A stretch of 64,000 bases of DNA from an uncultured Deferribacteraceae bacterium (lineage in GTDB: Bacteria > Chrysiogenota > Deferribacteres > CAMZNJ01): contig CAMZNS010000035.1 in assembly GCA_947313855.1 (NCBI GenBank), forward strand, positions 8,279-72,278, given 5' to 3'. The notes below the pieces were generated by a model that did not search any database, was not told the DNA's origin, and saw only the letters and a program-made list of their open reading frames with translations. Positions 1-8,307 of the stretch are shown here, piece by piece (the stretch's first letter is position 1; every line of letters starts with the position of its first letter). The position numbers were made by a program, and so were the translations under genes.

Positions 1-591
1 AAAATACTTGAAACTGGCATAAACCAACTCGCTCACCCCAAAAAATTCCTCAAAATTGTCAAGCCGTTCAATATCGTCGATGGCGACAAATATATTGAGG
101 TTATCCCCTCAAGGTTCTTCAAAGTTACAACTGAAATCGAATACCCGCACCCCATGATTAGACGCAGTAAGGCTTCCGTCAATGTCCAACCCGAATCCTA
201 CATCGAAACCGTATGCCAAGCACGTACGTTCGGATTCAAAAGCGATGCGGACAAACTACTCTCCATGGGGCTCTCCAAGGGTGCTTCCCTGAAAAACACT
301 GTTGTGTTCGACGACAGTGGACTGCTCAACGAAGAGGGGTTACGCGTGGAAAATGAACCCGTAATGCACAAACTCCTTGATATTATCGGCGACGTTGCCC
401 TCATCGGCATGCCAATAATGGGACATATTCGTGCTTACAAAAGTGGTCACAGCATCAACAATATGCTTGCAAGGCGGATTGCTACCGATAGCAGTGTTGC
501 CGAGCTTATCGACGTGAACATCGTCCCTGAGCTCAACGAACAGCTTGTTCTACCTGTGTTCCAAAACTTATCCCTGGGGAATGCCTCCTAG
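1..591 (+). CDS. lpxC: LpxC, UDP-3-O-acyl-GlcNAc deacetylase (C-terminal part)
   Basis: Zinc deacetylase that commits UDP-acyl-GlcNAc to lipid A synthesis, acting in the cytoplasm. The frame is open from base 1, so the start lies outside the window and only the last 196 residues are seen. Motifs visible: QARTFGF; HKLLDIIGD, carrying the His and Asp that correspond to the E. coli zinc ligands H238 and D242; and KSGH, the catalytic-His motif (E. coli H265). The stop is at 589-591 and a strong terminator follows at 662-704, so this is the last gene of its transcript. Its presence implies an outer membrane with lipid A. No damage is visible in the part seen. Confidence 0.95.
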   Translation, partial: KILETGINQLAHPKKFLKIVKPFNIVDGDKYIEVIPSRFFKVTTEIEYPHPMIRRSKASVNVQPESYIETVCQARTFGFKSDADKLLSMGLSKGASLKNTVVFDDSGLLNEEGLRVENEPVMHKLLDIIGDVALIGMPIMGHIRAYKSGHSINNMLARRIATDSSVAELIDVNIVPELNEQLVLPVFQNLSLGNAS

Positions 592-661
592 CCCCACCAA
601 ACAATACTGCAGGCAGTCGACTAGTCCTGTACGCACTCCAAGTAGATTACAACATATGAGC

Positions 662-704
662 AAAAAGACCAGCATGGGCGTTAATCCCACACTGGTCTTT
701 TTTA
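662..704 (+). terminator. Rho-independent terminator after lpxC
   Basis: AAAAGACCAG pairs with CTGGTCTTTT, with an inner TGGG/CCCA stem, followed by a run of T. It lies about 70 bases after the lpxC stop and faces the converging permease gene. Confidence 0.88.
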
Positions 705-798
705 TTACTTATTCTTTACTCCACTGTGCGGAACATATCTCAACATAATACATCAACACAAATCCACACGTGTACGGCTCCCAAGGCTCCCAAAACTC

Positions 799-2097
799 TT
801 ACACAAAGTGGCTACCAATTTTGACGATAAACAAAGCAGCAATAACATACGTCAACCAATACACCTCGCGAAAACGCCCTTTAGCAGTCATCAACACAGT
901 GTACAAAATAATACCCAGAGAGATACCCTCAGCAATGGAGTACCCCAAAGGTATGATGGCAATGGTGATAAATGCTGGCACAGAGGTTTCGATGCAGTCG
1001 AAGTCCACCCCCAGTAGCTGTTTAAACATGAGGAAACCAACTACAACAAGAACAGGTGTCGTAGCAAATATGGGAACAACGCTAAACAAAGGGTAAAACA
1101 TCAGAGCAGCAAGGAACAAAACACCAACAGTAACCGCCGTCAACCCTGTACGACCACCAGCACTCACACCCGCACCACTCTCAACAACTGTTGTTACCGT
1201 GGATGTGCCGAAGATGGCTCCCACCAAAGTGCCGATGGCATCAGAGATAAAACCACGCTTCACATTTTTAATGCGTCCATCCGGTTCCACAAGGTTGGCT
1301 GTTCGTGCAACAGCCATGAACGTTCCTGCCGTGTCAAAAATGTCCACAAACAGGAATATGGCCAACACAACCATGAAATCCAAAGTGAACAGCTGCGAAA
1401 AATCGAAGTGCAGGAATGTGCCACTAACATCGGGCAAGCTGACTACAGTGCCTATCCCCGACAGGTCGGTGAGCCCAAACGGAATCCCCATAATCGTCGT
1501 AACCACTATGCCAATAAACAACGCTCCCACAACTTTGTACATATAAAGTAGTGCTGTAATTGCGATACCGATCAACGCCAAAATAGCCATGGGGCTTTGG
1601 AGGTAACCGATGGTGGTCACAGGAACACCTTGGACGATTATGCCTGCGTTGGCAAATCCGATATAAGCAACAAACAGCCCGATACCAGCACCGATAGCGT
1701 ATTTGAGATCCATGGGTATGCTCTTGATAACCAGCTCCCGAATATTGAAAATGGATAAGACCAGGAATATTAGTCCCTCAACAAACACGGCCGCCAGAGC
1801 CATCTGCCAGGTGTATCCCATGCCAAGAACAACTGTGTACGCAAAGAACGCGTTCAAGCCCATGCCAGGCATTAACGCAAACGGTAGCTTCGCCAAAAGC
1901 CCCATCACTATGGACGCAACCGCTGCTGCAATGGCAGTCGCAGCAAACGCACCCTCCTTTGGCACACCAGCATCGCTAAGAATAGCGGGGTTTACCGAAA
2001 GTATATAAATAATGGTAGCAAAGGTTGTAAAGCCAGCAATAACCTCTGTTTTCACACTCGTATTGTTTTCGCGAAGAGCGAATAACTTTTCCAACAT
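799..2097 (-). CDS. NCS2-family purine permease (AzgA/PbuG type)
   Basis: Inner-membrane permease of the AzgA/PbuG branch of NCS2, expected to import adenine, guanine or hypoxanthine with protons. The protein (432 residues) is hydrophobic throughout with about a dozen membrane segments. Branch-typical motifs are present: the N-terminal TEVIAGFTTFATIIYILSVN region, MPGMGLNAFFAY, FVDIFDTAGTFMAVA and GTSTVTTVVESGAGVSAGGR. The ATG at 2097 is preferred because GAGGT lies 7 bases upstream; an in-frame ATG at 2106 sits too close to that site. Transcribed alone from a promoter at 2192-2221, behind a leader with a stable hairpin. The exact purine cannot be read from sequence. Confidence 0.9.
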   Translation of the reverse strand: MLEKLFALRENNTSVKTEVIAGFTTFATIIYILSVNPAILSDAGVPKEGAFAATAIAAAVASIVMGLLAKLPFALMPGMGLNAFFAYTVVLGMGYTWQMALAAVFVEGLIFLVLSIFNIRELVIKSIPMDLKYAIGAGIGLFVAYIGFANAGIIVQGVPVTTIGYLQSPMAILALIGIAITALLYMYKVVGALFIGIVVTTIMGIPFGLTDLSGIGTVVSLPDVSGTFLHFDFSQLFTLDFMVVLAIFLFVDIFDTAGTFMAVARTANLVEPDGRIKNVKRGFISDAIGTLVGAIFGTSTVTTVVESGAGVSAGGRTGLTAVTVGVLFLAALMFYPLFSVVPIFATTPVLVVVGFLMFKQLLGVDFDCIETSVPAFITIAIIPLGYSIAEGISLGIILYTVLMTAKGRFREVYWLTYVIAALFIVKIGSHFV

Positions 2098-2106
2098 CCC
2101 ATTCAC

Positions 2107-2190
2107 CTCAAACTGTATATTTCCAGGGGAGCAGGGTTTCGATGCCCTAGATAGGAGTACTTTACACTAGGGTTTCGCACAAATCAACCA
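2107..2190 (-). promoter_or_regulatory. Structured 5' leader of the purine permease
   Basis: About 85 bases lie between the predicted transcription start and the permease gene. Read on the minus strand, CCCTAG and CTAGGG form a 6-bp stem around a 16-base loop. The nonamer CGAAACCCT occurs twice, once on each side of that hairpin, so alternative pairings with the GGG are possible. The position suggests a purine-responsive element, but I could not match it to the classical purine riboswitch core or to the ykkC family. Function is inference only. Confidence 0.35.
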
Positions 2191-2191
2191 T

Positions 2192-2221
2192 TTTATAATA
2201 AAAATATCTCAGGTTATACAA
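2192..2221 (-). promoter_or_regulatory. Predicted sigma70-type promoter of the purine permease
   Basis: On the minus strand TTGTAT (2216-2221) and TATAAA (2192-2197) are separated by 18 bases. Confidence 0.55.
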
Positions 2222-2467
2222 ATATAATTAGGAGTGCTGCTAAATACTAGAACGAATTCGAATGTGTTATAATAACTAAGAGGTCTGTTGTTATTGCCTA
2301 CTAGGCTCAAAAATATATACCTACTTAATATATCTTACAATCCTGCAGGAACAAATATTAATATTTTATAATATCCAGGGGGTTTTTCCCTGATTTGCAG
2401 ACAAAACTAAGGTGATGTGTTATATTTTTCAACGTTTAACCTTTCATCGGAGCATAAAAATCGGAGC
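2222..2467. other. AT-rich spacer without a recognisable gene
   Basis: About 245 bases between the permease promoter and the ileS terminator. No plausible reading frame, tRNA or array was seen; mostly A/T-rich DNA with small local palindromes such as CCTGCAGG. Confidence 0.5.
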
Positions 2468-2496
2468 ATAAAAAAGGGGTGCCAACAGCACCCCCC
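2468..2496 (-). terminator. Rho-independent terminator of ileS
   Basis: On the minus strand GGGGTGC, a short loop, GCACCCC and then a T run. It lies about 100 bases beyond the ileS stop. Confidence 0.88.
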
Positions 2497-2550
2497 CCCT
2501 CTAGCGTATGACTAAGTGTGCAGACAGTTTACGCAAGCAACACTGCACAC

Positions 2551-2590
2551 GCCACACACGTGCACATTGCCACACGCCACGCACGTGCAC
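2551..2590. repeat. Two imperfect 15-bp repeats 3' of ileS
   Basis: GCCACACACGTGCAC (2551-2565) and GCCACGCACGTGCAC (2576-2590) lie directly beyond the ileS stop. A short member of the class of gene-end repeats seen across the window. Confidence 0.6.
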
Positions 2591-2595
2591 TGCGA

Positions 2596-5463
2596 CTACG
2601 ACTCCACAACAACCTCGACGCATCGACTGCATAGGTTGGGATCGTCATCGTATCCAGTGTTATCGTTGTTGTGAGCCCAGCACCTTGGGCATTTGACCAT
2701 TTCGCTTTTGGCAACATCCACTTTGGTTTGGCTCCCCTCTGCCACATAGGTTACGTCGTCTCCTAGTGTGCCGTTTACGACTGTGACCTTGGATACGATA
2801 AATATTCGTTTTAGGTCTTCGTCTATTTGTAGTATGGATGTGTCGTGGTAATCGATGGTGATTTCGGTTGCGAGTGAGAAGTTTGCGACACCGTTTCGTC
2901 GTGCTATTTCCAGTGCTTTGGAGACGTCGGACTTTAGTGCTACAATGTTGTCCCATTTTGCGACTAGTTCGTCGTCGTTGTAGTTTTTGTTTTTGGGCAT
3001 ATCGTTTAGGAATACCGATTTTGTTTTCCCGTTGAAGTTCGCCATGAAATCCCATACTTCGTCAGCGGTGAAGGAGAGTACTGTTGACACTAGTATTGTT
3101 GATTCTTTGAGTATGTGCCAGAGAGCTGTTTGTGCACTTCGTCTTTTTGTTCCTGTAGTTTTTTCGGTGTAGAGTCTGTCTTTCAGGATATCCAGGTAGA
3201 AGGCTGATAGGTCACGTATGCAGAAGTTCAGGAATGAGTGGTAGAAGGTGTGGTATTGGTGTTCGTCGTATGCTTTTTGGATACGTTGTTTGGTTATTTC
3301 CCACCTATTTAGGATATATTTGTCCATTTCCATTAGTGATTCGTAGGGTAGAGCGTCTGTGTCGGGATTGAAGTCGCCTAGGTTTCCGAGGATAAATTTG
3401 TATGTATTTCGTATTTTGCGATAACTTTCGGCAACGCGTTTCAGTATTTCGTTGGATATTGGTAGATCTTCGGCGTAGTCTTCGGAGGCAACCCATAGTC
3501 GTAGAATATCGGCACCATATTGTTGTATAACTTCTTTGGGATCGATGACGTTGCCCATGGATTTGGACATTTTTTTGCCTTTTCCGTCGAGTGTGAAACC
3601 GTGTGTGATGACGGTTTCGTATGGAGCTCGCCCTTCCAGCAGCACACTTTCCAGTAGCGATGATTGGAACCAGCCTCGGTATTGGTCTGATCCTTCGAGG
3701 TAGAGTTTGATATCATCCATGTTGAATTCGTCTTGCGAATCAGCGACAGCGGCGTATGAAGCACCACTTTCGAACCAGACGTCGAGTATGTCCATTTCTT
3801 TTGACACGTTAGTTGATCCGCACCCGCATTTGTATCCATCCCCTAGGAAGTAGTTTGCTTCCTCTTTGTACCAGATATCTGAGGAGTGTTTGCGGAATTC
3901 GTCGAGTATTTTTTCTTGTAGTTCGGGTGTTATGTGCACTTCGCCACAGTCGTCGCATGTAAATAGGGCGATTGGCACTCCCCAGACTCTTTGACGCGAG
4001 ACGCACCAATCGGGTCGTCCTTGCACCATGATTGCCAGCCTTACGTCGCCCCATGATGGTCGCCACTCAACTTTTTTGATGGCATCGAGGGCATTGTTTC
4101 TGAAGTTATTTTTGTCCATGCTGACAAACCATTGTGGTGTTGATCGGAAGTTGATGGGTTTGTGGCATCTCCAGCAATGTGGGTATGAGTGTTTAATTTT
4201 GGTGTGGCGAATAAGTGTGCCATTTTTGTCCATGTGTTCTACGATTAGCATGTTCGCCTTATTGATGTGCATTCCGCCAAATATTTCTAAATCTTTGTGA
4301 TAGACTCCACTGCCACCCACGGGGCTGAGAACTTCGAGTCCATGTATTCGGGCAGCTTCGTAGTCCTCCATACCATGCCCCGGTGCAGTGTGCACAATAC
4401 CGCTCCCACTTTCGTCGGTAACATGATCGGCAACGATCCCGCGCGACATACGGTTGTAAAACGGGTGTTTTGCTTCAATATCTTGGAACATGCTCCCTTT
4501 GATGGTGGTGATGGTGGTGAGTGTTTCCACGTCGAACACCTCTGCCAGCGAGCTCGCAAGTGACTCTGATGCAACAACAATACTGCCCTGAGTAAGGTTA
4601 GGGTTATTGCTAGCCCCCACCCTGAGTACGGCGTAGTCTAGGTCATCTTTGAATGCTATGGCAACGTTGGCGGGCAGAGTCCATGGTGTTGTTGTCCATA
4701 TTATTGCGTTCACGCCTGTGGAGGCATACTCTTGCAGTCCTAGTTTTGTTAGTGATTTTTCGTTGATTGCGAATTTGATGTACACAGATTCGGAGTTATG
4801 GTCGGCGTATTCAACTTCCGCTTCGGCAAGAGCTGTTTGGCATGACGAGCACCAGTGGACGGGTCGTAAGCCGCGATAGAGGTTTCCTTTGTTGTAGAAG
4901 CCGTACATATTTTTGAGTATTGATGCTTCGTAGGCGGGATCCATGGTAATGTATGGTGTTTCGAATCTGCCTAAAACCCCAAAACGTTTGAAAGTTTCGC
5001 GTTGAATGTGGATATATTTTTCGGCATAATCGCGACACATTTTGCGTATTTCCGAAGCTGAGTAGTTATTTTTCGGTTTTTTCAGTGATTTTTCAACTTG
5101 TAGTTCGATGGGTAACCCGTGACAGTCCCATCCGGGGATGTAGGGTGATCGATACCCTGAGAGTACTTTGTGTTTGACGATAAAGTCTTTCAGTATTTTG
5201 TTGAGTGCGTGTCCGATGTGTAGTTCACCGTTGGCATAGGGGGGGCCGTCGTGTAAAACATATGTTTCGGCGTTTACGCGTCGTTTTTGCACTTCGTTGT
5301 AGAGGTTCATGTCGTGCCATTTTTGTAGTCGTAATGGTTCTTGTTGTGGGAGTTTGGCCTTCATTGGGAAGTCTGTTGCGGGCAGGTTTAGGGTATGTTT
5401 GTAGTCGATAGCTTCCCCCTTTCCGTCCTGTTTCATCTTCCCTTCAGGTTTCGATTGAGACAT
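2596..5463 (-). CDS. ileS: Isoleucyl-tRNA synthetase
   Basis: Class I synthetase that charges tRNA-Ile and edits mischarged valine (955 residues, a normal bacterial length). The HIGH signature occurs in GELHIGHALN and the KMSKS loop in GKKMSKSMGNV. The C-terminal zinc knuckle is intact: CPRC, then a spacer, then CSRC. The ATG at 5463 is chosen because AGGGGGAG lies 8 bases upstream; an in-frame ATG at 5490 would place this site inside the gene. It has its own promoter (5507-5535) and terminator (2468-2496), so it is monocistronic. Its substrate tRNA-Ile(GAT) is encoded at 54704-54777. Confidence 0.97.
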   Translation of the reverse strand: MSQSKPEGKMKQDGKGEAIDYKHTLNLPATDFPMKAKLPQQEPLRLQKWHDMNLYNEVQKRRVNAETYVLHDGPPYANGELHIGHALNKILKDFIVKHKVLSGYRSPYIPGWDCHGLPIELQVEKSLKKPKNNYSASEIRKMCRDYAEKYIHIQRETFKRFGVLGRFETPYITMDPAYEASILKNMYGFYNKGNLYRGLRPVHWCSSCQTALAEAEVEYADHNSESVYIKFAINEKSLTKLGLQEYASTGVNAIIWTTTPWTLPANVAIAFKDDLDYAVLRVGASNNPNLTQGSIVVASESLASSLAEVFDVETLTTITTIKGSMFQDIEAKHPFYNRMSRGIVADHVTDESGSGIVHTAPGHGMEDYEAARIHGLEVLSPVGGSGVYHKDLEIFGGMHINKANMLIVEHMDKNGTLIRHTKIKHSYPHCWRCHKPINFRSTPQWFVSMDKNNFRNNALDAIKKVEWRPSWGDVRLAIMVQGRPDWCVSRQRVWGVPIALFTCDDCGEVHITPELQEKILDEFRKHSSDIWYKEEANYFLGDGYKCGCGSTNVSKEMDILDVWFESGASYAAVADSQDEFNMDDIKLYLEGSDQYRGWFQSSLLESVLLEGRAPYETVITHGFTLDGKGKKMSKSMGNVIDPKEVIQQYGADILRLWVASEDYAEDLPISNEILKRVAESYRKIRNTYKFILGNLGDFNPDTDALPYESLMEMDKYILNRWEITKQRIQKAYDEHQYHTFYHSFLNFCIRDLSAFYLDILKDRLYTEKTTGTKRRSAQTALWHILKESTILVSTVLSFTADEVWDFMANFNGKTKSVFLNDMPKNKNYNDDELVAKWDNIVALKSDVSKALEIARRNGVANFSLATEITIDYHDTSILQIDEDLKRIFIVSKVTVVNGTLGDDVTYVAEGSQTKVDVAKSEMVKCPRCWAHNNDNTGYDDDPNLCSRCVEVVVES

Positions 5464-5506
5464 TATTGTTGCTCCCCCTTGTGAATACATTTAAATAAAG
5501 ACTATC

Positions 5507-5535
5507 ATTGTATCACACAACGTCCTTTAATGCAA
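5507..5535 (-). promoter_or_regulatory. Promoter of ileS
   Basis: On the minus strand TTGCAT (5530-5535), a 17-base spacer and TACAAT (5507-5512), 44 bases upstream of the chosen ATG. Close to the sigma70 consensus. No T-box-like leader is visible. Confidence 0.7.
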
Positions 5536-5752
5536 CGATACACATGAAAAAAAATTATTATAATACCCCCATGAGTCGCACAATGATCTGCCCACAAAAC
5601 TTTTTTTCACAATCCCCCCTGTTTTTTAGGTGAGCGAGGTGTGTTCGTCAAATAAAATTATTTCCTTTGGTTAAATATTTGTGTTAGTATGTGAAAGAGT
5701 GTTTAAGTTTGACGCCTAAAATTAACTTTTCAGAAACTAGGAGGTTTCTACA

Positions 5753-6682
5753 ATGAAAAAACTACTACTTATGCTTACGATCAGCGTTGCTGCTGTATCC
5801 TTAGCTGCGTGTTCGCAATCTACCGCTAGCTCTGCCGATATTGAAAGCAGTGTTGATAAATACCTTACCGACGATATCCAATCCAATATCGGATCTGAAG
5901 TAAACGTTACCGTTACTAGTCTGGAGAAGGTAGCCGAAATCCCAGGGTTCAGCTTCTTGCAAGTTGATATCTCGTTCGACCCAACCATGGGTATGCCATC
6001 CGACACCTTCTACATCATCAGCGATGGCAAATACATTATCCCCGATGTTATCTCCTTCGCAAACCCTCAGGAAACATTGCTAACAACGTATATTACTAAA
6101 CATACAGCAACTGATGACAACTCTGCTGGTGTTGGTGCCCCACTAATGGGCAACTTCGACTACGCTACCCTAACACCAATATACGGCAACGCTGACGCGG
6201 CGATGAAAGTTGTTATTGCTAGTGACTTCCAGTGCCCATACTGTGGTGTTCTACACGATCAGCTAATGCCCATGCTAAACAGTGGCAACTACGACAACCT
6301 CGCTGTGTACGCCCTTGAATTCCCACTTGACAGTATCCATCCTAAGGCACGCCTACTGTCTCAAATACACGTTGCTAGCTCCATGGAAGGGAACACACTG
6401 CTCACTGACCAAATATTCAAGTACGCTGAAGAGAATGCTGAAACCATCTCAAACTTTTCCGATGCAGACATCCTCAACTACTTCGCAGGCATGACCAGTG
6501 ACCCAACAGCATTCATCGCCCTAGCAACATCGCAAGAGGTTATGAATAGGGTTAGTGCAAACCAAAACTACGGCCTATCCATCGGCATTAACAGCACTCC
6601 AACAGTGTTTATCAATGGACAGCAAATTGACCTTGGATCCATGTCTTTAGAGGACGCTTTTGCTGCAATGTCGGCAATGTAG
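5753..6682 (+). CDS. DsbA-like thiol-disulfide oxidoreductase lipoprotein
   Basis: Periplasmic thiol-disulfide enzyme of the DsbA/DsbC/DsbG-type thioredoxin fold (309 residues). A lipoprotein signal ends in LAAC, so the mature protein should be lipid-anchored from its Cys. Residues about 30-120 form an N-terminal domain; the thioredoxin domain follows with active site CPYC (in DFQCPYCG), a helical insert, and the cis-Pro loop STPTVFINGQ. AGGAGG lies 8 bases before the ATG. It is followed by an 11-unit 15-bp repeat array (6711-6879) and a terminator at 6909-6955. The next gene is a paralogue without the CxxC motif. Oxidase versus isomerase role cannot be decided. Confidence 0.88.
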   Translation: MKKLLLMLTISVAAVSLAACSQSTASSADIESSVDKYLTDDIQSNIGSEVNVTVTSLEKVAEIPGFSFLQVDISFDPTMGMPSDTFYIISDGKYIIPDVISFANPQETLLTTYITKHTATDDNSAGVGAPLMGNFDYATLTPIYGNADAAMKVVIASDFQCPYCGVLHDQLMPMLNSGNYDNLAVYALEFPLDSIHPKARLLSQIHVASSMEGNTLLTDQIFKYAEENAETISNFSDADILNYFAGMTSDPTAFIALATSQEVMNRVSANQNYGLSIGINSTPTVFINGQQIDLGSMSLEDAFAAMSAM

Positions 6683-6710
6683 GTTAACTCTTGTAGGTAC
6701 ACACTTTTCG

Positions 6711-6879
6711 CCTCACGGGGGTGCTCCTCACGGGGGTGCTCCTCAAGGGGATGCTCCTCACGGGGATGCTCCTCAAGGGGATGCTCCTCACGGGGGTGCT
6801 CCTCAAGGGGATGCTCCTCACGGGGGTGCTCCTCACGGGGATGCTCCTCAAGGGGATGCTCCTCACGGGGGTGCTCCTC
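6711..6879. repeat. 15-bp tandem array 3' of the DsbA-like gene
   Basis: Ten full units plus partial ends of GCTCCTCACGGGGGT and its variant GCTCCTCAAGGGGAT. The two variants are mixed along the array. It begins 28 bases after the DsbA-like stop and ends before the terminator, so it should be transcribed into the 3' untranslated region. All units carry G4-G5 runs on the plus strand. Confidence 0.97.
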
Positions 6880-6908
6880 GCAAGAGTAACGAATTTTTGT
6901 AGGTCGAT

Positions 6909-6955
6909 AAAAGGGGGGTAGGTGTCCATTAGGTTAGGCTCTTCCCCCCTTTTTA
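6909..6955 (+). terminator. Terminator of the DsbA-like gene
   Basis: AAAAGGGGGG pairs with CCCCCCTTTT across a 25-base loop, followed by a short T run. It lies beyond the 15-bp array and argues against translation of the next gene starting upstream of about 6960. Confidence 0.72.
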
Positions 6956-7002
6956 CCTTGATGGCAACAACATCAATGCACACAGGACAAGGACACCAAC
7001 TT

Positions 7003-8277
7003 ATGACACCAAGCTCCCCCCCTCACCCCACTACTTCCGCAACTACTCACCCCACTACTTCCGCAACTACTCACCCCACTACTTCCGCAACTACTCCTGC
7101 GAATATTCTTGCGACTACCCTCCTGACTATTCTTCCTAAAATCCCTCTACACCCCTTGCGTTTCTCTGTCTTTTTGCTCATCCCCATATTAAGTCTCACC
7201 CTCGCCCCCAAAACCTTCGCTGAGCCTAGCATTACTAACCTTGACCATGCTGTGGAAACCATGGAGCGTTTTTTCTACACCAACTACAAAGAGTATCGTA
7301 TCAACACACAGACAAGGCTCCTCGACACACCTTTTTACACCACTAACATCACCATACGCAACAATGCCATCTCCCAAGTGGTAGACTTTTATGTTTCCGA
7401 CAAATACATGGCCATGCATATGTTTTACACCAAGTCAGGGGTACGTGCCACTCGTTACAACCAGCTTGATGCTAGTCACAGTCCTAAGCCGTATTCCAGC
7501 CATGAGGTTGTTAAGTTTGTGAACGGTTTCCTCTCACAGAGTATCAACTCCCTTCTTGATTTCCAGTCTAGAGTAATCGAGCCTATCCCCTCCCTTCGCG
7601 GTTTCTATCTTTTGGAGGTTGAGGAGTACTACAACAAGCAGTTGATGCAAACTTACACTGTTATTTCCGATGGTGATGTGATAACTTTTGATCTCATCGA
7701 GATTGGTAGCGGTATTGAATACGGCGACAGATACCGTTACAATCACTCTCCAGAAACATTTCAGAGCATAGACTACAGTAACTACGAGCTTATTTTTGGT
7801 AATGGTCGCGGTCGAAATAAAATGCTTATTATCTCTGACCTAGACAGTATCTACACCGGCTTACTCGTTCGCAACTACCTACCTTTGTTCCGCCAACTCC
7901 CCTCCGTAGATATCTATTTTTTGCCGTTCCCCCAAGAGAGTCGTTATGTTAAGAGCCAACTACTGACCAATATTTTTAGTGCCTCGAGGATTATGGGTGG
8001 TCAGTCCAATGGTGGTAATTTGCTAGAGAGTCTCACTTCTCACAAGGTTAGCCAGCTCAATAGCTCCGATACCCTGACCTATTTTACCCGTATGTCCAGC
8101 AATCCCGATGAGTTTCTGAGCCTTGTGCAGTCCGAACGCATCAAACTTGCTTACGATAATATTGTGTTTCAGAATTTGTACCTCAATGTTGATATAACTC
8201 CTTGGATAATATACAATGGCAATATTATCAAGGGGTACAATGAGGCCATGTTTTTGTACCTCATGGGGCGAAACTAG
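7003..8277 (+). CDS. Degenerate DsbA-like paralogue lacking the CxxC active site
   Basis: Secreted or membrane-anchored protein (424 residues) whose second half aligns by eye with the preceding DsbA-like lipoprotein. DILNYFAGMTSDP there corresponds to DTLTYFTRMSSNP here, and STPTVFINGQ to ITPWIIYNGN. Where the neighbour has DFQCPYCG, this protein has DLDSIYTG, so both active-site cysteines are gone. The N terminus carries three copies of a 24-bp repeat (7024-7095), then a hydrophobic signal or anchor ending near FAEP. ATG 7003 is preferred because AAGGA lies 9 bases upstream; GTG 6922 would start inside the preceding terminator. A non-catalytic binding role is plausible but unproven. Confidence 0.75.
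   Translation: MTPSSPPHPTTSATTHPTTSATTHPTTSATTPANILATTLLTILPKIPLHPLRFSVFLLIPILSLTLAPKTFAEPSITNLDHAVETMERFFYTNYKEYRINTQTRLLDTPFYTTNITIRNNAISQVVDFYVSDKYMAMHMFYTKSGVRATRYNQLDASHSPKPYSSHEVVKFVNGFLSQSINSLLDFQSRVIEPIPSLRGFYLLEVEEYYNKQLMQTYTVISDGDVITFDLIEIGSGIEYGDRYRYNHSPETFQSIDYSNYELIFGNGRGRNKMLIISDLDSIYTGLLVRNYLPLFRQLPSVDIYFLPFPQESRYVKSQLLTNIFSASRIMGGQSNGGNLLESLTSHKVSQLNSSDTLTYFTRMSSNPDEFLSLVQSERIKLAYDNIVFQNLYLNVDITPWIIYNGNIIKGYNEAMFLYLMGRN
7024..7095. repeat. Three perfect 24-bp units in the degenerate Dsb-like gene
   Basis: Each unit encodes HPTTSATT, just upstream of the hydrophobic signal segment. Confidence 0.95.
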
Positions 8278-8307
8278 CCACACTACTTATTTTCTCGAGT
8301 AACAACT

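Noticed and set aside
2107-2190. Classical purine (xpt-type) or ykkC-type riboswitch in the permease leader
   Set aside because: None of the conserved loop or core sequences of these classes could be found; only a hairpin and a repeated nonamer are seen.
6922-7002. GTG 6922 as start of the degenerate Dsb-like gene
   Set aside because: It lies within the terminator of the preceding gene and too close to its G-run; ATG 7003 has a proper ribosome site.
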